From positions 62,001 to 126,000 of the forward strand of contig VGTH01000003.1 of the NCBI GenBank assembly GCA_016874755.1: 64,000 bases of DNA. Direction: 5' to 3'. The stretch is from Deltaproteobacteria bacterium. Lineage in GTDB: Bacteria; Desulfobacterota; Binatia; UBA9968. Made by a program: the position numbers and the translations under genes. Shown here piece after piece: positions 34,567-42,578 of this stretch. The notes beneath the pieces were generated by a model. That model saw only the letters and a program-made list of their open reading frames with translations, searched no databases and had not been told where the DNA came from. Position 1 is the stretch's first letter. Each line of letters starts with the position of its first letter.

Positions 34567-34603
34567 AAATCCTCCTGGCTATTTCCGTGTCACTAGCTTC
34601 TAC

Positions 34604-35557
34604 TTATCGTTTGGCAATCTCATCGAGCAGCGAGAAATCATAGATCTGGTCCATCTTGGGCGGTTCTTTCAGCCCCATGTCGCGCTGCGTCAGCTCGAAA
34701 TCAAGTTTGTTGGCGGCTGCCGAAGGTTTGCCGTCGACGGCCCATGACTTGGACACGTTGTCATACAACCAGCCCGCTTCTTCGCTGTTTAGCGCAAACT
34801 GTTTCATGTAGACTGGCATCACTTTGTCTCTTTGAGTGGCCGCAATGCGCAGCCCTTCCAAAGCGGCTTGCACCGCCGAACGCATGACATCGCGCTTGTT
34901 TTGCAAACTGGCGATGGCGGTGCCCAATCCGCCCGACGATAATTCAATGTCATCGGACGCGCGCGCCAGCACGCGGAACCCCTGGCGGCTAAGACGCGCA
35001 GCTTCCACCGCCGTCAGCACGGCCGCCGGAATTTGCCCGGCCAGCAGCGCCGAGGCACGGTTGGTGCCGATGTTGAGGATTGTGTAGTCATCGGGCTTGA
35101 GCCCTTTGCGCCGCAGCATTTCGATCAGCACGATATTGGCTGACGCCTGCGCGGTGTAGCCGCCAAAGGTTCTACCACGCAGCTGCTCGATGGAAGTAAA
35201 CTCTTTGGCGGCAACGACACATTGGTCCGAGCGATTCATCGCCACCATCACGACCCGCACCGGCACGTTGCGCAACGCGGCTCGACCGGTGGTTCCCGCC
35301 GCGGTGTAGAAATCCAGATCACCGGTCAACAACGCCGCCAGCGCCGCGCGCGGCTCGAGCACGAGGATTTGCGGCTCGAAACCATAGCTCTCAAAAATGC
35401 CCAGGCTCCTTGCGAGGTAAACCGGCGAGGAGCTGACCGAATGACTGGGCAAGGCAATCCGCAGCGGCCGCAGCTTGGCCTTTGGCTGCGCATCGCCCGA
35501 CGAAACCTGGATGATCAGGAAAGCCACCGCTCCCAGGAAAAACATCAGAGCTTTCAT
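34604..35557 (-). CDS. NMT1/SsuA-type ABC substrate-binding protein (tandem pair, second)
   Basis: A 317-residue exported protein with TTAGGAG upstream of the ATG and a signal peptide (MKALMFFLGAVAFLIIQVSS). LRPLRIALPSHSVSSSPVYL and RSLGIFESYGFEPQILVLEP, then AALAALLTGDLDFYTAAGTT and IEQLRGRTFGGYTAQASANI mark the family. The C-terminal end LKEPPKMDQIYDFSLLDEIA equals that of the 35596-36552 protein, so the two are a recent tandem duplication. The ligand is unknown. Confidence 0.84.
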   Translation of the reverse strand: MKALMFFLGAVAFLIIQVSSGDAQPKAKLRPLRIALPSHSVSSSPVYLARSLGIFESYGFEPQILVLEPRAALAALLTGDLDFYTAAGTTGRAALRNVPVRVVMVAMNRSDQCVVAAKEFTSIEQLRGRTFGGYTAQASANIVLIEMLRRKGLKPDDYTILNIGTNRASALLAGQIPAAVLTAVEAARLSRQGFRVLARASDDIELSSGGLGTAIASLQNKRDVMRSAVQAALEGLRIAATQRDKVMPVYMKQFALNSEEAGWLYDNVSKSWAVDGKPSAAANKLDFELTQRDMGLKEPPKMDQIYDFSLLDEIAKR

Positions 35558-35595
35558 TGTGCGCTCCTAACGCGATAACCGCAGATTTCGGCGCC

Positions 35596-36552
35596 TTATT
35601 TCCTGCCGATTTCATCCAACAGCGAAAAATCGTAGGTCTGCTCCGGCCGCGGCAATTCCTTCAAACCCATGTCGCGGGCCGACAACTCGGCGTCGAGTTT
35701 CAGCGAACCCGGCGTCGGCCGGCCGTCCAATGCCCAGCCCGGCTTGATCGCGTCGTAGACGAAGTTAGCCTCGTCTTGCGTCAAAGACAATTGCTTCATC
35801 AGCACACCTGTCGTCTTGTCTTTTTGATTGACGACCACGCGAATCGCGTCGAGCACGGCTTGCACGCCGGGACGCAAGAACTCGCGCTTACTTTGGATCG
35901 AGGCGATGCCCATGCCCAGGCCGCTCTGCGGCATTTCCAATTCGTCGGCGGCGCGCGCCAAAACATGAAAGCCCTGCTTCACCAGTTTGACCGTTTCCAC
36001 GCTATTGACCAGCGCCACCGGCACGTTGCCGCTCATCAGCGCCGCCGCGCGCGCGGTGCCCGAGTTGATGATTTTGTAATCTTCGTTGCGCAGCCCCTTG
36101 CGCCGCAGCATCTCGGCGAGAATCACGTTCACCGTGCCCTGGGGCGTGTAGCCGCCGACGAATTTGCCTTTGATCTGTTCAATGGATTGAATCTCTTTGT
36201 TGGCCACCAGCATGAAATCCGAACGGTTGAGCGCCACCAAGCCGACCCGCACCGGCACGCCGCGCAGCGCCGCCCGCGCCGTCGAGCCGATGGCAGTGTA
36301 AAAATCCAACTCGCCCGCCAAAAGCGCCGCGATGCCGGCGCGCGGTTCGAGCACGAGCACGCGGGCGTCGTAGCCATAGTGTTCGAAGATGCCGAGATGC
36401 TTGGCGACATAGATCGCCGTCATGCTGACCGAATTGTTCGCCAGCGCGATGTGAAGCGGCCGAAGCTTGGGCTTCTGCTGTGCCATCGCCGCAGCGGTCC
36501 CGATGAGAAAGCCAGCGGCGATGGTGAGAGCTATGAGTTTCGTCCGTGACAT
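35596..36552 (-). CDS. NMT1/SsuA-type ABC substrate-binding protein (tandem pair, first)
   Basis: A 318-residue exported protein. TAGGAG lies properly before the ATG at 36552; the ATG at 36558 would overlap the site. The signal peptide ends AAAMAQ. Segments LRPLHIALANNSVSMTAIYV, AKHLGIFEHYGYDARVLVLE, AGIAALLAGELDFYTAIGST and IEQIKGKFVGGYTPQGTVNV run parallel to the 34604-35557 protein. Together these two form one of the two tandem binding-protein duplications in the window (the other is 5177/6278). There is no transporter gene beside them. Confidence 0.84.
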   Translation of the reverse strand: MSRTKLIALTIAAGFLIGTAAAMAQQKPKLRPLHIALANNSVSMTAIYVAKHLGIFEHYGYDARVLVLEPRAGIAALLAGELDFYTAIGSTARAALRGVPVRVGLVALNRSDFMLVANKEIQSIEQIKGKFVGGYTPQGTVNVILAEMLRRKGLRNEDYKIINSGTARAAALMSGNVPVALVNSVETVKLVKQGFHVLARAADELEMPQSGLGMGIASIQSKREFLRPGVQAVLDAIRVVVNQKDKTTGVLMKQLSLTQDEANFVYDAIKPGWALDGRPTPGSLKLDAELSARDMGLKELPRPEQTYDFSLLDEIGRK

Positions 36553-36574
36553 GAGCATCTCCTAGACTAGCAGG

Positions 36575-36720
36575 TTGCTAAAAAAAAACTCTTCGGAGCC
36601 CTTCGACTAAGCTCAGGGCGAACGGATCGGAGCTTGAGATCGTTGCGAACAACCCGTTCATGCTGAGCCTGCCGAAGCATTCTTACGAGTTTTTCACCAG
36701 CCGCTAGCGCAGGCCAGCAT
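36575..36720. repeat. Inverted repeat with ctgagc/ttcgac arms
   Basis: ggttgctaaaaaaaaactct is followed by cttcgactaagctcagggcg, then by the inverted-like cctgccgaagcattcttacg and tttttcaccagccgc. It is a member of the widespread dispersed 'cttcgac-ctcagggcgaacgg' repeats and probably not a gene. Confidence 0.5.
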
Positions 36721-36730
36721 CCGGCACGCG

Positions 36731-36871
36731 CTATTTCTTATACAGCCTGTCGAAGTAACCGCTATCGGCGAGCATGTTGAAGCCGCGCATCTGCGCCTGG
36801 TACATGGCCGGCGGCGCCAGCACGGTGGCTTGCACGCGCTTGGTTTCCATCGCCGCCAACCGTTCGGTCAA
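36731..36871 (-). pseudogene. Remnant of an NMT1-type binding protein
   Basis: In the frame that continues past the amidohydrolase stop codon, the 46 codons read RLAAMETKRVQATVLAPPAM, YQAQMRGFNMLADSGYF and DRLYKK before TAG. The ATVLAPPAMYQAQ-type strand and the short ending DSGYFDRLYKK resemble the C-terminal lobe and last helix of binding proteins such as 42579-43559 (ELDRSGYIDGLYR). The N-terminal two thirds are missing. The join suggests that a deletion brought this tail next to the amidohydrolase gene. Confidence 0.5.
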
Positions 36872-37948
36872 TCAGTGTATGCCGTAAAACCGCGCCGGAT
36901 TGTCGTCGAGAATTTTCTTGGCCAGCTCTGGCCGCACCTTGCCATTTTTCTCCAAGGTGCGCAGCGCGTCGATCTCCACCGACATGTCGACATGGCCGTA
37001 GTCGGTGCCGGTCATCAAGACGTTTTCAGTCGAGTACTGGGCGATGTATTCGATGTCGTCGGTGCTGCTGTAGCAGGAGACGTAGAGACGATAGGTCTCG
37101 AAAAAATTATCCGGCAGCTTGCGCCCTTCGGCGCGCCGCTTGATGTCTTTGAAGACCCAGGGAATCCACTGCGCCGACGCTTCGATGAAGCCGAAGCGCA
37201 GCTTGGGGAACAGTTCGGGGAGCTTGCTCGTGATCACCGCGTGGCAGGCGCCGGCCGTGTTGGTCGACATGCTCCAAAAACCGGCGCCGTAGCCAACCCG
37301 CTGCCGCGTCGTGTCGGTGATATCGGGGTTGGCATTGCCGATATGCATGCCCACCGCCAGATCGAGCTTGGTCATCGCTTCGTAGAGCGGATAGAAATAG
37401 GGGTCTTGAATCAGGCGGTCGCCCTCGAAGGGCCGCATCAGCACCGCCACCGCGCCGTTCTCTTTGCACCAGGGCAGCATGTCGATGGCGTCTTGCAGGC
37501 TCAGCAGCGGCGGCACGCAAACCCAGCGCAGCCGGCCGTTGCCCTGCTTCCAAACATCCGCCATCCAGCGGTTGTAGGCTTTGCAGATCGGCACTTCGAA
37601 CTCCGGCTTGTCGGTCACCTGCTGGATGAAAATCGTCGGGTACATCACCTGAATGTCGATGCCCATCTCGTCCATGTGACGGATGCGCGCCTGAACGTCT
37701 TCGAGATGCTGCGCCTCCGGCGGCACGACCATATCGCGGCCGCTGGCCGCGGCCAGCGCCTGGAAATCTTTGGGCTTGATCACGTGGCGCACATGGCCGC
37801 GGATCTTACCGTCGATCAGCCAGAACTGCCGGTCGGCGCCCGCGCCAGGATCGACCAGCACCGGCATGAACTTGCGCTCCGACGGGTCGCAATATTCCCA
37901 GGTCCGCGGTCCTTCCATTACATGGGCATCGCCGTCAATCGTGGCCAT
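36872..37948 (-). CDS. Amidohydrolase (amidohydrolase_2 family)
   Basis: A 358-residue TIM-barrel protein with GAGGAGG before the ATG. TIDGDAHVMEGPRTWEYCDP gives the metal pair (Asp-x-His). AVGMHIGNANPDITD holds the barrel His. LRFGFIEASAQWIPWVFKDI and LMTGTDYGHVDMSVEIDALR (catalytic Asp) follow, and the chain ends at PARFYGIH. It is the most diverged of the amidohydrolases here, with an H-V-M-E-G start. It stands alone, divergent from the radical SAM gene at 38125 across a 176-base gap with a notable inverted repeat. Confidence 0.84.
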   Translation of the reverse strand: MATIDGDAHVMEGPRTWEYCDPSERKFMPVLVDPGAGADRQFWLIDGKIRGHVRHVIKPKDFQALAAASGRDMVVPPEAQHLEDVQARIRHMDEMGIDIQVMYPTIFIQQVTDKPEFEVPICKAYNRWMADVWKQGNGRLRWVCVPPLLSLQDAIDMLPWCKENGAVAVLMRPFEGDRLIQDPYFYPLYEAMTKLDLAVGMHIGNANPDITDTTRQRVGYGAGFWSMSTNTAGACHAVITSKLPELFPKLRFGFIEASAQWIPWVFKDIKRRAEGRKLPDNFFETYRLYVSCYSSTDDIEYIAQYSTENVLMTGTDYGHVDMSVEIDALRTLEKNGKVRPELAKKILDDNPARFYGIH

Positions 37949-38000
37949 CGCAAAAACCTCCTCTAAATCGACCGGATAACAAGAATGAACTGATCTTTTC

Positions 38001-38040
38001 GTTGACAGGGGTCTAACATTGCACTAGAGAAGTTGTCAAC
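38001..38040. promoter_or_regulatory. Inverted repeat with TTGACA arms in a divergent promoter region
   Basis: gttgaca at 38001-38007 and its exact inverse tgtcaac at 38034-38040 are 26 bases apart, between the divergent genes 36872-37948 and 38125-39519. Each arm contains a consensus -35 box (TTGACA) for one direction. On the plus strand a weak -10 (tagaga, 38025-38030) is 17 bases away. It may be a pair of overlapping promoters or an operator. This is prediction only. Confidence 0.4.
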
Positions 38041-38124
38041 GAGATATCGCGCTGCCTTAAGCCCGATTGGCCTGAATCAACAAGCTCATTGCCATCAAAA
38101 TGAGCCAGCGAAAGGAACCCGCCC

Positions 38125-39519
38125 ATGGAAGCAGTCGCCGAAGCGTTGAACGCCCGCAAGATCGACGAGATCGAGAACTACTTCCGCGGCTATAGCCACC
38201 TGCCGCGCGAGATCATTTTGAAGCACGATCTTTTGCGCGTCGGCCACTGGTTCACCGACGCCGCGTTGGAGTTGGCGTCCCAAGCGCTAGTGAAGTCCTA
38301 CCGTTTGTTTTCCTACGACCTGATGGCGATGAAGGACATGAAGCGCAAGGAGCATCGCAAGACACCGGAGTGGTTTACCATTCGCGGCGGTATGTACGGG
38401 CTGCGCCCGGTCAGCATTCAGACGACCCTCGATGCCAGCTCGCCCTACGTCATCGACATCATCGACGGTCAGCCCAAGCTGCTCTTGAACGGCAAAGAAC
38501 TCTGCTCGGTGTCGTTTCCCAAACCGCTCAAATATTACACGCGCAAATTCGACGACGGCACCGCCTATCACGAGATCATCGCCTTCGGCTACTTCGTCAC
38601 GGTCTTTCGCAACTGCCAATATTGGGGCCCGGACGAAGAGTGCCGCTTCTGCGATATCAACATCAACGCGCGCCAGATGAAGGAGTCGCACGACTTTACT
38701 TTCAACGCGCCGGTGAAACCGGTGAAGTATATGGAAGAAGTGGCGCGCTCGATCCAAGAGGACGCGACGGACGAGGTCGGCTTCACCCCGCCCATCGACT
38801 TTCTCATCACTGGCGGGACGATCTTAAAAACCCTGCACGGCAAGAACGAGCTCGATTTCTATTCCGAATACGTCTCGGCGCTCAAATGGGGCGGGCCGCG
38901 CCGCTACGTCAATTTGCAAAGTAACGCCCAAGACAAAGAGACCATGAAAAAATATCGCGCCGCCGGCGTCGACTGCCATCATTCCAACATGGAGGTCTGG
39001 GAAAAACGCTTATTCGAATGGATTAATCCGGGTAAAAACCGCCGCGTCGGCTGGGACGGTTGGGTGAAGAGTTTGTTCGACGAAGTCGACGTTTTCGGCG
39101 AAGGCAACGTGCGGCCCAATTTCGTCGGCGGCGTCGAGATGGCCAAGCCCTACGGCTTCGAAACCGTCGACGCAGCGGTCAAGTCGACTTCGGACGGCGT
39201 CGATTACATGATGAAACATGGCGTCATCCCGCGCTTCAACCAATGGCGCCGCGAGCCGGGGTCCAACTTAGGCTCGCAGTGGGACCAGCCGCCGATCCCG
39301 CTGGAATACTACCTGAAATTAATGGGCAACTATTACGAGAGCTGGAAGAAGTACAATCTACCGATGCCGCGCCGCGAGTGCGTTCACCCAGAACGCCGCA
39401 TCGGCTCCGGCCACGGCACCTATGACGACATCCTGTTGCTGAACGAACTGCCCGACTACGAACAACAATGGGACCGCGGCATGAACGAAGGGTTGAAGGG
39501 GTGCGTGACTAGGAATTAG
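38125..39519 (+). CDS. Radical SAM protein with CX8CX2C cluster motif
   Basis: A 464-residue protein preceded by AAAGGAA. The [4Fe-4S] Cys residues are most probably Cys164, Cys173 and Cys176 (NCQYWGPDEECRFCDINI), a CX8CX2C spacing instead of the usual CX3CX2C. The next segment PPIDFLITGGTILKTLHG contains the GGT/GGE-like SAM motif, and GADCHHSN-type residues (DCHHSNMEVWEKRL) lie on a later barrel strand. The N-terminal about 150 residues (for example REIILKHDLLRVGHWFTDAA) form an extra domain. The reaction is unknown. It is followed by a MmgE/PrpD gene on the same strand, after a 208-bp repeat. Confidence 0.78.
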   Translation: MEAVAEALNARKIDEIENYFRGYSHLPREIILKHDLLRVGHWFTDAALELASQALVKSYRLFSYDLMAMKDMKRKEHRKTPEWFTIRGGMYGLRPVSIQTTLDASSPYVIDIIDGQPKLLLNGKELCSVSFPKPLKYYTRKFDDGTAYHEIIAFGYFVTVFRNCQYWGPDEECRFCDININARQMKESHDFTFNAPVKPVKYMEEVARSIQEDATDEVGFTPPIDFLITGGTILKTLHGKNELDFYSEYVSALKWGGPRRYVNLQSNAQDKETMKKYRAAGVDCHHSNMEVWEKRLFEWINPGKNRRVGWDGWVKSLFDEVDVFGEGNVRPNFVGGVEMAKPYGFETVDAAVKSTSDGVDYMMKHGVIPRFNQWRREPGSNLGSQWDQPPIPLEYYLKLMGNYYESWKKYNLPMPRRECVHPERRIGSGHGTYDDILLLNELPDYEQQWDRGMNEGLKGCVTRN

Positions 39520-39547
39520 CGAATTGAACATGTTCCAATCGAAAGGT

Positions 39548-39756
39548 CTAGCCCGAACTATTCACGGTGTGAAGTCGATCGAGGTGAAACCCTTCCGCAG
39601 CGAAGCCAACAGGGCATCGCTTTCACGCCGCGATATAAGGGCGACCGGCGGTCGCCCGCTTTTTGCGACTGGCGATGCAAGGGTCGCAGTTAAATTCAAG
39701 CAGTGGCAAACAAAACGAAAGCTTTGCGCTGATGCCTTCGCGCCTCCAGGGTTCCA
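39548..39756. repeat. 208-bp dispersed repeat, copy B (inverted)
   Basis: The inverse of the copy at 28868-29075: ctagcccgaacta at the left, gtgaaacccttccgcagcga, the palindrome gggcgaccggcggtcgccc near 39641, gcgctgatgccttcgcgcct, and tccagggttcca at the right. It fills most of the gap between the radical SAM and MmgE/PrpD genes. Confidence 0.7.
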
Positions 39757-39817
39757 CCCCGATCGACAGTATCGTTGGTGTTTCAAGAGCATAAATAATT
39801 CGGTCTAGAGGTTTATC

Positions 39818-41221
39818 ATGATCGGCACCGGCACATTGACCAAACAGATCGCGGCATATCTGGCGCGCACAGACTATTCGGCGCTCGACGCCGACGCGCT
39901 GCGCGCGACCAAAGAACATATCCTCTATACCCTGGGAACCATTCTCGCCGGTTCGAGCGCGCCGGGAGCCAAGCAAGCTCTCGCCGGCGCCAAAGCGCTG
40001 CACGGCGACAACGGCCAATCCAGCGTGCTCGTCACCGGCGACAAACTGCCCGCCGCCGGCGCGGCGTTGGTCAACGCCACCATGGGGCACAGCCGCGAGC
40101 TCGACATCAACGACGACCGCATCGCTTATAAGTCGAGTGTCACAGTCGTGCCCTCAGCCCTCGCCCTCGCTGAGAGCGTCGGCACAGTTTCCGGAAAAGA
40201 CTTCATCGCCGCGGTTTGCCTTGGCGTCGATCTCGGCATTCGCCTCGGCTTGGCAACCAACCCCAAGCCGGTGCATTCGCGCGCCATCGCCTTGGGGCCG
40301 TTCGCCTCGGCGGCGGCTTGCGGCAAGATTCTCGGCTTGAATGCCGCAGCCATGCACGACGCGCTCGGCATTGCCTTTTGCCGCTCCACCACTGCCGGCA
40401 ATAGCACCGTGGCGCCAAGCTTGAGCAAACGGCTCGGCGTGGGCTTTGCCTGCCAAAGCGGCGTCGTCGCCGCTCTGCTCGCCCGCGCCGGTTATCCGGC
40501 GAGCGGCGAAGTGTTGCAAGGCAGCGCGGGATTTTTCCAAAACTTCTATCAGCAGGAAGGCGACTACGACGCGCTGCTCGATCAATTGGGCAGCCGCTTT
40601 GAGATCGTCGAAGTCGGCCCCAAGCCGTTTCCTTCCTGCCGCTACACCCACTGTGCCGTGACTGCCTGCCTGGAGCTGCTGCGCAAACACAAGATCAAAC
40701 CGGACGACATCAAAGAGGTCCTGGTGCAGATCGGCGAGCGCGACATGCGCTCGGTGGGCGGCTGGACCGAAGATGAGAAAAGAAAAAAGCACAAGCCCGA
40801 AGGTGTCGTCGACGCCCAGTTCAGCATTCCTTACACGGTCGCCGCGACCTTACTGAGCGGCGGGTTGTCGCTGGAGAACTTTACCGAGGCGCAGCTCCGC
40901 GACCGCGCGGTTCTCGATTTGGCGGCGCGCGTGAAAACCATTTTGACCCCGGAGTTCGACAAAGGGCCGATGGACGTCAAGCCGCAAACTGTCGGGATTG
41001 TGCTGCACGACGGCCGAGTTTTGAGCGAGAAAATCATTCATCCCAAAGGCAATCCCAAGAACCCCGTGACATCGGAAGAATTGGTCAAAGCTTTTCGCGG
41101 CATGGCGACCTATGCAGCGAAACCCTTGGGCGCGGAGAAGATTGATCGGGCCGTCGAAGTTGCGCTGCATCTGGAAGAGGCGCCGGATGTGGCGGTGTTG
41201 GCGAAATTGTTGACCTCGTGA
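39818..41221 (+). CDS. MmgE/PrpD family protein
   Basis: A 467-residue protein, the usual length for the family, with AGAGG upstream of the ATG. Typical segments are LRATKEHILYTLGTILAGSS, ALVNATMGHSRELDINDDRI (the active-site H-x-x-E-x-D-D type loop), VDLGIRLGLATNPKPVHSRA and KPFPSCRYTHCAVTACLELL. Known members are 2-methylcitrate dehydratase, cis-aconitate decarboxylase and iminodisuccinate epimerase, all acting on di- or tricarboxylic acids. A role in breakdown of carboxylic acids agrees with the tricarboxylate-type binding protein downstream. The exact reaction is open. Confidence 0.86.
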   Translation: MIGTGTLTKQIAAYLARTDYSALDADALRATKEHILYTLGTILAGSSAPGAKQALAGAKALHGDNGQSSVLVTGDKLPAAGAALVNATMGHSRELDINDDRIAYKSSVTVVPSALALAESVGTVSGKDFIAAVCLGVDLGIRLGLATNPKPVHSRAIALGPFASAAACGKILGLNAAAMHDALGIAFCRSTTAGNSTVAPSLSKRLGVGFACQSGVVAALLARAGYPASGEVLQGSAGFFQNFYQQEGDYDALLDQLGSRFEIVEVGPKPFPSCRYTHCAVTACLELLRKHKIKPDDIKEVLVQIGERDMRSVGGWTEDEKRKKHKPEGVVDAQFSIPYTVAATLLSGGLSLENFTEAQLRDRAVLDLAARVKTILTPEFDKGPMDVKPQTVGIVLHDGRVLSEKIIHPKGNPKNPVTSEELVKAFRGMATYAAKPLGAEKIDRAVEVALHLEEAPDVAVLAKLLTS

Positions 41222-41502
41222 GGGAGCCAGCCCGTCTTGCTTCCTCGCCCTCTGGAGACTGTGTCGTAATGCGCAAAATTGCCGGGTTTGTCATCCTGAG
41301 CGCAAGCGAAGGATCTGCTTTTTCGCGCTGTTGCATGGAGCAGATTCTGCGCCTTCGGCTGAGAATGACAATTGCGACACAGTCTGCTGGGAGAGGATAG
41401 AGGTGAGGGCGCGTTGTCGCACGATCCTGTCATGCTTCGAACAGCCCTCACCCTAGCCCTCTCCCAAAGGGCGAGGGAACTCGGAGATAGAGGAAGAGAA
41501 CA
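41222..41502. repeat. Intergenic stretch with nested inverted repeats
   Basis: gactgtgtcgtaatgcgcaa near 41257 is partly inverted at about 41371-41384 (attgcgacacagtc). Inside lies gtcatcctgagcgcaagcga, a common dispersed repeat. It is followed by cctcaccctagccctctccc near 41448, another common repeat. No gene is seen. The ribosome-binding site for the next gene (agaggaagag) closes the stretch. Confidence 0.5.
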
Positions 41503-42576
41503 TTGCTAAAACGCGTCATCTTATTTTCCTTCGCGACCCTAGTCTTATCTGTTAATTTCGGCCACACCGCCGAGCCCTTCTACCAAGGCAAAACTCTCCG
41601 CGTCATCGTCGCCTCCGCCGCCGGCGGCGGCAGCGACATCGTCGCGCGCCTAATGATGCGCCACATGCCGCGCCACATTGCCGGGCAGCCCACCATCGTC
41701 GTCGAAAACATGCCCGGCGCCGGCGAGATCATCGGCGCCAACTTCGTCTACGGCAAAGCCAAACCGGACGGGCTCACTGTGTTATTCGCCACCGGCACGC
41801 CGATCAGCCAATTGATCGAGCTGCCCGGCATCGAGTTCGACATGACCAAGATGCCGCTCGTCGGCGGCAGCTCGGAGTCGGTCGCCGCGTTTGTGCGCAG
41901 CGACAAAACCGGCGTGAAGTCGCTGCGCGATCTATTGAATCCCAAATCGCCCATCGTCATCGGCGGCTCCGGCTACGGCTCGATCAAAGATGTCTCGATG
42001 TTGGCGGCGATGAATCTACTGGGCGTGAAGAATCCCAATTACGTCACCGGCTACGGCGGCGCCGGCCCGATCCGCCTCGCCTACGAGCGCGGCGAGGTCA
42101 ACTTCACCCAGGAAACTGCCGTCGGCATTTCGCGCGCGGTGCTGCCCTGGGTGCGCGAAGGTTGGACGACGATGCTCTATCAAAACGGCTTTCTCGACAG
42201 CAGCGGCGGCATCGTCAAAGACCCGGTTTGGAAAGAGCTTGGCGTCGATGTGCCGTCCATCGCGGAAGCTTATCGCATGCTCCACGGCCGGGAGCCCTCG
42301 GGACCGGCGTGGCAGGCGGAGAAGGCGTTGATCGGCGGCTATTCGCTGACGCGCATGATCGCCGTTGCGCCAAGGACGCCCACCGCGCTCGTCGCCGACC
42401 TGCGGCAAGCGTTTCAAGCGCTGGGCAAGGATCAAACCTTTCTCACCGAGTGGAACAAAAGCCAGGGAGCGGCGCCGCGCTTAGTGCCGGGAGACGAAGC
42501 GGCAACCATCGTGGCGTCGATTCTGAAAGCGCCAAGAGAAGCGGTAAATATTCTCAAAAAACTTGCTGCGCCGTAA
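41503..42576 (+). CDS. Tripartite tricarboxylate transporter-type (Bug/TctC) binding protein
   Basis: A 357-residue exported protein; the start is a TTG preceded by AGAGGAAGAG. The signal peptide ends FGHTAE (about residue 23). The Bug-family pattern is clear: FYQGKTLRVIVASAAGGGSD, VVENMPGAGEIIGANFVYGK, GLTVLFATGTPISQLIE and RTPTALVADLRQAFQALGKD. Members bind carboxylates and hand them to TctAB-type membrane proteins, which are not encoded in this window. The next gene, an NMT1-type binding protein, begins two bases after the stop, so both are made from one message. Confidence 0.85.
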   Translation: MLKRVILFSFATLVLSVNFGHTAEPFYQGKTLRVIVASAAGGGSDIVARLMMRHMPRHIAGQPTIVVENMPGAGEIIGANFVYGKAKPDGLTVLFATGTPISQLIELPGIEFDMTKMPLVGGSSESVAAFVRSDKTGVKSLRDLLNPKSPIVIGGSGYGSIKDVSMLAAMNLLGVKNPNYVTGYGGAGPIRLAYERGEVNFTQETAVGISRAVLPWVREGWTTMLYQNGFLDSSGGIVKDPVWKELGVDVPSIAEAYRMLHGREPSGPAWQAEKALIGGYSLTRMIAVAPRTPTALVADLRQAFQALGKDQTFLTEWNKSQGAAPRLVPGDEAATIVASILKAPREAVNILKKLAAP

Positions 42577-42578
42577 AC

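Noticed and set aside
36731-37948. The amidohydrolase frame continues for 46 codons beyond its TGA, which could suggest a selenoprotein.
   Set aside because: The protein ends naturally at RFYGIH as in its family. The downstream residues look like a binding-protein tail, and no conserved Cys is expected at the TGA.
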